Assembly: GCA_016650295.1 (NCBI GenBank)
Contig: JAENWA010000032.1
Coordinates: 87,393-151,392, forward strand
Source: Desulfuromonadales bacterium
GTDB lineage: Bacteria; Desulfobacterota; Desulfuromonadia; Geobacterales; Pseudopelobacteraceae
Reading direction: 5' to 3'
DNA: 64,000 nucleotides
Shown piece by piece: positions 58,283-64,000 of this stretch. Every line of letters begins with the position of its first letter. The first letter of the stretch is position 1. The position numbers were made by a program, and so were the translations under genes. The notes below the pieces were generated by a model. It saw nothing but the letters and a program-made list of their open reading frames with translations. It had not been told where the DNA came from and did not search any database.

Positions 58283-59680
58283 ATGTCTGCAATTCGAGTC
58301 CGCTTCGCCCCCAGTCCCACCGGCTACCTGCATGTCGGCGGAGCCCGTACCGCCCTGTTTAACTGGCTTCTGGCCCGCAATCTGGGGGGTACCTTTATCC
58401 TGCGCATCGAGGATACGGATGTGGAACGTTCCACCAAGGAGTCGGTGAATGCCATCCTGGAAGGGATGGAGTGGCTCGGCCTGAATTGGGATGAGGGGCC
58501 GTTCTATCAGTCGGACAGTTTTGCTCTCTACAAGGAACATGTTCAAAAAATGCTGGATAACGGTACGGCCTATCGCTGTTTCTGTAGTGCCGAAGAGTTG
58601 GGGGGAAAGCGCGACCTGGCCATGCAGGAAGGGCGCAAGCCCAAGTACGACGGCACCTGCCGTGAGCGGAGCGACCAGCCGGATGCCCCGTATGTGGTCC
58701 GTTTTCGTGCCCCGCAGGGGGGCGAGGTGGCCTTTGACGACCTGATCAAGGGTCGTATCGCCTTTCCGGCCGAAGAACTGGACGATCTGATCATTCAGCG
58801 TACGGACGGCACTCCGACCTATAACTTCTGCGTGGTGATCGATGACGCCAACATGCGCATCAGCCATGTCATCCGCGGCGATGACCATGTCAACAACACC
58901 CCGCGTCAGATCCAGCTCTATCAGGCGCTCGGTTTCCCGGTGCCGCAGTTTGCCCATGTGCCGATGATCCTGGGGAGCGATAAGGCCAGACTTTCCAAGC
59001 GCCATGGCGCCACCAGTGTTATTTCCTACCGTGACATGGGCTATCTGCCCGAGGCGCTGATCAACTACCTGGTACGCTTGGGCTGGAGTCATGGTGACGA
59101 CGAGATCTTCTCTCGCGACGAAATGGTCCGGATGTTTGATATCGGCAATGTTGGCCGCTCGGCCAGCGTATTCAATCCCGACAAGCTGAACTGGCTGAAT
59201 GCTCACTACATCAAGAACTGCGACGCCGAGCGTCTGGCCGATCTGCTGCTGCCGCACATCTCCAGCCGGGGCGTCAGCACCCTCAATGGCCCGGATCTGA
59301 TGGCGGTTGTCAGAACCCTGCAGGAACGTGCCCAGACCCTGGAGGAGATGGCTGAAAGAGCCCTGTTCTTCTATCATGCGCCGCAATCCTACGACGAGGC
59401 CGCCCTGGCCAAGTTTGACAAGGCCCATCTGGCGGCGGTTTACGGTGTTGTAGCAGAACGGCTGGCAGCATCGGAGGCCGACAGCTCCGCAGGGTTTGAT
59501 GCCCTTTTCAAAGAGATCTGCACGGAGAAGGGCTGGAAGATGGCGCAGGTCGGTCAGCCGACCCGCATCGCCCTTTCGGGCGGCACCCAGGCCCCCGGCA
59601 TCGGAGAAATCATCGAGGCGTTGGGGATCGAGGAGTCCGTACGGCGGATCAACGCAGCACGAGAGTTTGTGGCTGCGTAG
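58283..59680 (+). CDS. gltX: Glutamyl-tRNA synthetase
   Basis: A 465-residue class I synthetase. The HIGH-type motif is [13 protein letters not shown] and the KMSKS-type motif is KARLSKRHG. The zinc-like Cys region is reduced to [14 protein letters not shown] lies about 7 bp before the ATG at 58283. It attaches glutamate to tRNA in protein synthesis. Confidence 0.96.
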   Translation: MSAIRVRFAPSPTGYLHVGGARTALFNWLLARNLGGTFILRIEDTDVERSTKESVNAILEGMEWLGLNWDEGPFYQSDSFALYKEHVQKMLDNGTAYRCFCSAEELGGKRDLAMQEGRKPKYDGTCRERSDQPDAPYVVRFRAPQGGEVAFDDLIKGRIAFPAEELDDLIIQRTDGTPTYNFCVVIDDANMRISHVIRGDDHVNNTPRQIQLYQALGFPVPQFAHVPMILGSDKARLSKRHGATSVISYRDMGYLPEALINYLVRLGWSHGDDEIFSRDEMVRMFDIGNVGRSASVFNPDKLNWLNAHYIKNCDAERLADLLLPHISSRGVSTLNGPDLMAVVRTLQERAQTLEEMAERALFFYHAPQSYDEAALAKFDKAHLAAVYGVVAERLAASEADSSAGFDALFKEICTEKGWKMAQVGQPTRIALSGGTQAPGIGEIIEALGIEESVRRINAAREFVAA

Positions 59681-59867
59681 CATGATTGCTGGATACTATA
59701 TATTAGGAAACCCCGCAGTTATCTGAAACAATGCGGACATGACATGACGGGAGCGGCAGAGATGTTGCTCTTTTTGTTTGTGTGGTATTTGAGGGTGTGA
59801 TTTGCTATAACCATTCGATAATTTTGATCAAGTCGGCTGATAACTCGAAATCAAAGGCCCGCAGATT

Positions 59868-62800
59868 ATGAAGCTCATCATAAACTCCCCGGTAAAATCC
59901 CTCAGTAAGGCCTATCTCAAGCAGAGCCTCAAGCGTGAGCAGATCGAGCTGTTCAAATCTAATCTGGCCCGCATGTTCGAGCGCATCCGTACGGACGAAC
60001 ATGAAGAGCACCTTAAGAATATCGTCTCCGACTTCCTCAAGGATACCTGGTACAAGCAGACCAACGAGATCAACACCAGCGGCCGGACCGATCTTGTAGT
60101 TCACAACGGCAAGAGTTCGTCCGATACGGTCGGTGTACTGATGGAGGTCAAGCGTCCCGGCAACAACAACGAGATGATTTTACCCGAACGCCCCAACGCC
60201 AAGGCGCTGCACGAGTTACTGCACTACTACATGCAGGAACGCTACATCAAGGATAACAAGGAAATCCGACACCTGATTGTCTGCAATATCCACGAATGGT
60301 ACATCTTCGATGCCGTTGATTTCGAGAGATTCTTCTTTCACAATCAGAAACTGGTCAAGAGCTACAAAGACTGGAACGACGGCCTGCTGGTCAGCACCAA
60401 TACCGACTGGTTCTACCAGGAGATAGCCAGGCCCTTTATTGAGAAGGAACTGGACGAACTGCCCTGCACCTATTTCAACCTCAAGGATTACGAGCGAATT
60501 ATCCGCAAGGCCGCCAGGTTGGAAGATAGCAAGCTGATCGCCCTCTACAAGATACTCTCCCCGACGCACCTGCTCAAACAGAGCTTCACCAACGACAGCA
60601 ACTCGCTCAACAGAGAATTCTACAGCGAGCTGCTGCATATCATCGGCCTGGAAGAGGTCAAGGAGAAGGGTAAGAAGCTGATCCGCCGCAAACCGGAGGG
60701 AAGCCGCAATGATGGCTCGCTGCTGGAGAATACCTGCAACTTTCTCAAGACCCGAGGTCGGTTGTCGGCTCTCTCCAACTTGCAGCAGTACGGCGGCGAT
60801 GCGGATGAACAATGCTTCAGCGTTGCCCTGGAATTGTGCATCACCTGGCTGAACCGCCTGTTGTTCCTGAAACTGCTGGAAGGGCAGCTGATCGGCTATC
60901 ATAATGGTGATCGCACCTACGCCTTTCTTAACAGCAGCCGCATCGAAAATTTTGACGAACTGAACGAGCTGTTCTTCGAGGTGCTGGCAGTCAGGGTGGA
61001 CGAACGCAGCGAGTCGGTGCGCTCCAAATTCGGCACCATCCCCTACCTGAACAGTTCCCTGTTCGAGGAAAGCGACCTGGAACGGGCCACCATGCGGATC
61101 AACGAGCTGAAGAACCGTCTCGACCTGCCGCTGTACGGCTCAACCGTATTGAAGGCTGACAACGGCAAACGCCTCACCGGCAGTAAAAGCACCCTCGGAT
61201 ATCTGTTCGAATTCCTGGACGCCTACGACTTCGGGGCAGAGGGCAGCGCCGATATCCAGGAGCAGAACAAGAGCATCATCAACGCCTCGGTGCTGGGTCT
61301 GATCTTCGAAAAGATTAACGGCTACAAGGACGGCTCCTTCTTCACCCCCGGCTTCATCACCATGTACATCTGCCGCGAGACCGTCCGCCGGGCAGTGCTG
61401 CGCAGGTTCAACGAGGCCTACGGCTGGAACTGTACCAACCTCACCGAACTCCACAACGACCTCTATCGCCAGCGCATCCCGTTGAATGAGGCAAACATGC
61501 TGGTCAACAGCCTCAAGATATGTGACCCGGCGGTCGGTTCGGGCCACTTCCTGGTTTCGGCCTTGAACGAGATCATCGCCGTCAAGAGCGAGTTGCGGAT
61601 ACTGGCCGATGGTGATGGAAAACTGTTGCGCTGTGATGTCACCATCGAAAACGACGAGCTGATCGTCACCGTTGAAGATCAGATTTTCGAATACCACTAC
61701 AAGGACGCCGAATCGCAACGGGTACAGGAAACCCTCTTCCACGAGAAAGAGACCATTATTGAAAACTGCCTGTTCGGCGTGGATATAAACCCCAAGTCGG
61801 TTGCCATCTGCCGCCTGCGTTTGTGGATAGAGCTGCTGAAGAACGCCTATTACCGGCGCGGCATGGATCAACTGGAAACCCTGCCCAACATCGACATTAA
61901 CATCAAGTGCGGTAATTCGCTGGTAAGTCGATTTGCCTTGGGCAACACCCCCAATTTGCCGGCAGCCCGTAAGAGCAAGCTGAAAGAATTGACTGAAAAA
62001 TATCGCCGGCATGTCTTCGAGTACAAGCTTTCGCCTGCCAACAAATCGCAGTTGCGCAGGGTGATCGACGGCCTCAAGCACGACCTGGAAAATTTTGGTC
62101 TGCCCAATGACAAGGATATGATGTCTTTGTGGTTGAAAAAAGAAGAGCTGTCCGTAATGTCTCTGTTCGGATTTAACAAGAAAGAGACAGAAAAACGACA
62201 AAAACTCCATGAACAGATAGCAGACATGGAGCAGCGTTTTGAAGAGAAGGAAAGGTTGGTCTATCATAACGCCTTTGAATGGCGCTTTGAGTTCCCCGAG
62301 GTGTTGGATGTTGAGGGTGAATTCGTCGGCTTCGACGCAATCATCGGTAATCCGCCGTACATCAGGCAGGAGGCCATCAAGGAGCAGAAACCGGCTTTTC
62401 TGGAGATGTTCGGTTCGTTCTTCTGCGGCACGGCCGACATCTACACCTACTTCTACAAGACCGGCCTGAACCTGCTCAAGACCGGCTCAACCCTCTGTTA
62501 CATCGCCCCCAACAAGTTCATGCGCGCCGGTTACGGCAAGAATACCCGTGAGTTGCTGACGACCCAGGCCAGGCCGTTGATGGTGCTGGATTTCGGCGAC
62601 TTGCCGATATTTGACGAAGCGACTACGTATCCGTCGATTGTGATGGTGGAGAAGACCGCTTGTGTAGGGGCTAACGGCGTTCGCCCTGATTCCGGTAGAA
62701 AGTCAAAAGCGGGCGTATGCCATACGCCCCTACAACAATCTGATTTCTTCACCGCCACTTTTACTGATTTTGACCAACTGACTCGCTTCGACGAAACCCT

Positions 62801-63752
62801 CGCCGCCATCGGCTTTACCATGCCTGTTAGCGCACTGAGAAGAGAAGGCTGGACCCTGGAGCGACCGGAAGTACTGGCCTTGATGGACAAACTGCGCACT
62901 GTGGGAAAACCGCTGGGTGACCACTTTTATAGGGGGATAACAACTGGTTTTAACGAAGCGTTTGTTATTGACGGTGACTGCCGACAACTTTTAATCGACG
63001 AAGACCCGCATAGTGCTGAAATCATCATGCCATGGTTGCAAGGTCGAGATATCCGCAAGTGGCGGGCGGAATGGGCGGGCTTGTATGTAATCTTCACCCG
63101 TAAAGGAACTGATATTGATCTTTACCCGGCAATCAAACGACATCTTGAGGTATTTCGAGAAAAACTGATGCCGAAGCCTGGTGATTGGGATAACAATCCA
63201 GAAAATAAAGGTAAAGAATGGCCAGGACGTAAATCAGGACCGTACAAATGGTTCGAGATTCAGGATAATATTGCCTATTTTGAGGAGTTTGCCTCCCCTA
63301 AAATTGTTTCAACAAAAATATCATTCCGCCCTACATTTACATTAGATTTCACTGGGAGCTATTTGGGAAATACTTCATATTTCACGCCGATTAAATCAGA
63401 TGGTACCTGCTTATTGGCATTACTGAACTCAAAACTATTTGAATTTTATGCGAGAAGAACATTTGCGGGAAAACAAAACGGCTACTTTGAAGTACAACCA
63501 GAAGGTTTAGAGGCTTTCCCCATCCCACCCGCCACCGACGCCCAGAAAGCCCCCATCATCGAGCGGGTCCGGAAAATCCTGGAGATAAAGAACAGTTCTG
63601 TGGTTGGCTTCGACTCCGCTCAGCCAACGGATCGTTCCCTGAGCGGAGTCGAAGGGAACATCCCCGCCCTCGAAGCCGAAATCGACCGCCTCGTCTACGC
63701 CCTCTACGGCCTGACCGATGAGGAAATTGCCGTGGTGGAGGGGAAGAGATGA
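59868..63752 (+). CDS. Eco57I-family type IIG restriction-modification enzyme
   Basis: A 1294-residue single-chain enzyme. The N-terminal nuclease has a PD-(D/E)xK pattern: GRTDLVVHN then LMEVKRPG, near residues 75-100. The central adenine methylase has motif I DPAVGSGHFLVSAL and motif IV IIGNPPYIRQE. The C-terminal third is the likely target-recognition region. Two palindromic segments (62663-62734 and 63603-63659) lie in the coding sequence without breaking the frame. The stop overlaps the next gene as ATGA. It protects against foreign DNA; the site cannot be predicted. Confidence 0.9.
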   Translation: MKLIINSPVKSLSKAYLKQSLKREQIELFKSNLARMFERIRTDEHEEHLKNIVSDFLKDTWYKQTNEINTSGRTDLVVHNGKSSSDTVGVLMEVKRPGNNNEMILPERPNAKALHELLHYYMQERYIKDNKEIRHLIVCNIHEWYIFDAVDFERFFFHNQKLVKSYKDWNDGLLVSTNTDWFYQEIARPFIEKELDELPCTYFNLKDYERIIRKAARLEDSKLIALYKILSPTHLLKQSFTNDSNSLNREFYSELLHIIGLEEVKEKGKKLIRRKPEGSRNDGSLLENTCNFLKTRGRLSALSNLQQYGGDADEQCFSVALELCITWLNRLLFLKLLEGQLIGYHNGDRTYAFLNSSRIENFDELNELFFEVLAVRVDERSESVRSKFGTIPYLNSSLFEESDLERATMRINELKNRLDLPLYGSTVLKADNGKRLTGSKSTLGYLFEFLDAYDFGAEGSADIQEQNKSIINASVLGLIFEKINGYKDGSFFTPGFITMYICRETVRRAVLRRFNEAYGWNCTNLTELHNDLYRQRIPLNEANMLVNSLKICDPAVGSGHFLVSALNEIIAVKSELRILADGDGKLLRCDVTIENDELIVTVEDQIFEYHYKDAESQRVQETLFHEKETIIENCLFGVDINPKSVAICRLRLWIELLKNAYYRRGMDQLETLPNIDINIKCGNSLVSRFALGNTPNLPAARKSKLKELTEKYRRHVFEYKLSPANKSQLRRVIDGLKHDLENFGLPNDKDMMSLWLKKEELSVMSLFGFNKKETEKRQKLHEQIADMEQRFEEKERLVYHNAFEWRFEFPEVLDVEGEFVGFDAIIGNPPYIRQEAIKEQKPAFLEMFGSFFCGTADIYTYFYKTGLNLLKTGSTLCYIAPNKFMRAGYGKNTRELLTTQARPLMVLDFGDLPIFDEATTYPSIVMVEKTACVGANGVRPDSGRKSKAGVCHTPLQQSDFFTATFTDFDQLTRFDETLAAIGFTMPVSALRREGWTLERPEVLALMDKLRTVGKPLGDHFYRGITTGFNEAFVIDGDCRQLLIDEDPHSAEIIMPWLQGRDIRKWRAEWAGLYVIFTRKGTDIDLYPAIKRHLEVFREKLMPKPGDWDNNPENKGKEWPGRKSGPYKWFEIQDNIAYFEEFASPKIVSTKISFRPTFTLDFTGSYLGNTSYFTPIKSDGTCLLALLNSKLFEFYARRTFAGKQNGYFEVQPEGLEAFPIPPATDAQKAPIIERVRKILEIKNSSVVGFDSAQPTDRSLSGVEGNIPALEAEIDRLVYALYGLTDEEIAVVEGKR
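62663..62734 (+). repeat. 72-bp palindromic insert inside the restriction-modification gene
   Basis: Bounded by 9-bp inverted ends TGTAGGGGC / GCCCCTACA. It contains GGGCGTATG-C-CATACGCCC (62711-62729) and GGCG-TT-CGCC. Its length is exactly 24 codons and it leaves the frame open, coding for a Gly/Arg/Ser-rich peptide. Confidence 0.75.
63603..63659 (+). repeat. 57-bp palindromic insert near the 3' end of the restriction-modification gene
   Basis: A perfect 16-bp inverted repeat CTTCGACTCCGCTCAG (63608-63623) and complement (63639-63654), with nested GTTGGCT/AGCCAAC and GTTCCCT/AGGGAAC stems. The segment is exactly 19 codons and codes for a GFDSAQPTDRSLSGVEG-type peptide. Confidence 0.8.
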
Positions 63753-64000
63753 AAAGAAAATCCTTAACTACGAGCACTCCTGAAACGTCAACCGAACGCA
63801 AACAGCGCGGAGAGGTCGATAGAACAGTCATGTTTCCGGTAGCTCCCACGGTAAGCGAGCTCCCGCCTGATTACGCCGAGTGGCTTGGAGATCTGAAACA
63901 GAGAATCCGTGCCGAACGGTTGCGCGTGGTGTTGGCAAGCAATGCGGCCATGGTGCTGCTGTATTGGGAAATCGGTCAGCGCGTTCTGGAAAAGCAGACG
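63749..64000 (+). CDS. DUF1016/YhcG-type nuclease, N-terminal part
   Basis: Runs off the window after 84 codons. After a charged leader of about 30 residues, PPDYAEWLGDLKQRIRAERLRVVLASNAAMVLLYWEIGQ is the start of a DUF1016 N-terminal domain, which normally precedes a PDDEXK nuclease. These genes often lie beside restriction-modification systems. It overlaps the upstream gene by 4 bp (ATGA). Confidence 0.82.
   Translation, partial: MKRKSLTTSTPETSTERKQRGEVDRTVMFPVAPTVSELPPDYAEWLGDLKQRIRAERLRVVLASNAAMVLLYWEIGQRVLEKQT

Noticed and set aside
58175..59683. 502-codon minus-strand frame opposite gltX
   Set aside because: gltX carries both synthetase motifs. The reverse frame is a shadow.

Overview
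The window reads as chromosomal DNA of a Geobacter/Pelobacter-like delta-proteobacterium (Desulfuromonadia, Geobacterales). This is inferred from a CbcL-type nine-haem c/b cytochrome, a dodecahaem periplasmic cytochrome, an aldehyde:ferredoxin oxidoreductase, rubredoxin and ferredoxin, roadblock/DUF4388 signalling proteins and a GEMM-I riboswitch of the Geobacter type. No rRNA, tRNA, CRISPR array or transposase was seen.

Left end (1-5.9 kb, minus strand) is accessory DNA. It holds a truncated TIR-WD40-Roc GTPase protein, preceded by a Gp37/Gp68-family protein and its three-Cys-motif partner TcmP, which is split by an in-frame amber codon. A HigB toxin with a HigA antitoxin fused to an ImmA/IrrE metalloprotease follows. 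I consider the tcmP / gp37-68 / TIR-WD40-Roc run the best candidate for an undescribed defence-type system.

6-32.9 kb is mainly housekeeping and signalling. In order: YhaM-like exonuclease, FAD oxidoreductase and response regulator; cbcL; aminotransferase; rubredoxin and ferredoxin; MBL hydrolase; coaBC; a zinc phospholipase C-like protein; family-4 UDG; an NlpC/P60 protein; a cheR-mcp-cheW cassette; an RlmI-like methyltransferase; asd-leuB-metK; mtnP and a PfkB kinase; and a TPR lipoprotein, RodZ-like protein, response regulator, UspA and receiver-histidine kinase run.

33-46.4 kb carries the aldehyde oxidoreductase, an MFS-tag-radical SAM run, the dodecahaem cytochrome, a compact sirohaem reductase, proA, two roadblock proteins and typA.

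46.4-59.7 kb is rich in RNA and second-messenger control. A putative sigma-54 promoter feeds a GEMM-Ib (probable 3',3'-cGAMP) riboswitch and terminator upstream of a small exported protein. Then come cobL-cobI, a lipoprotein, a SAM-I riboswitch upstream of metX-ttcA, a DRTGG ATPase with a PilZ protein, a TPP riboswitch upstream of thiS-thiG-thiE and a radical SAM gene, a GGDEF cyclase and gltX.

Right end (59.8-64 kb) is a second accessory patch: a single-polypeptide Eco57I/type IIG restriction-modification enzyme whose gene contains two in-frame palindromic segments, overlapping a truncated DUF1016/YhcG-type nuclease gene.
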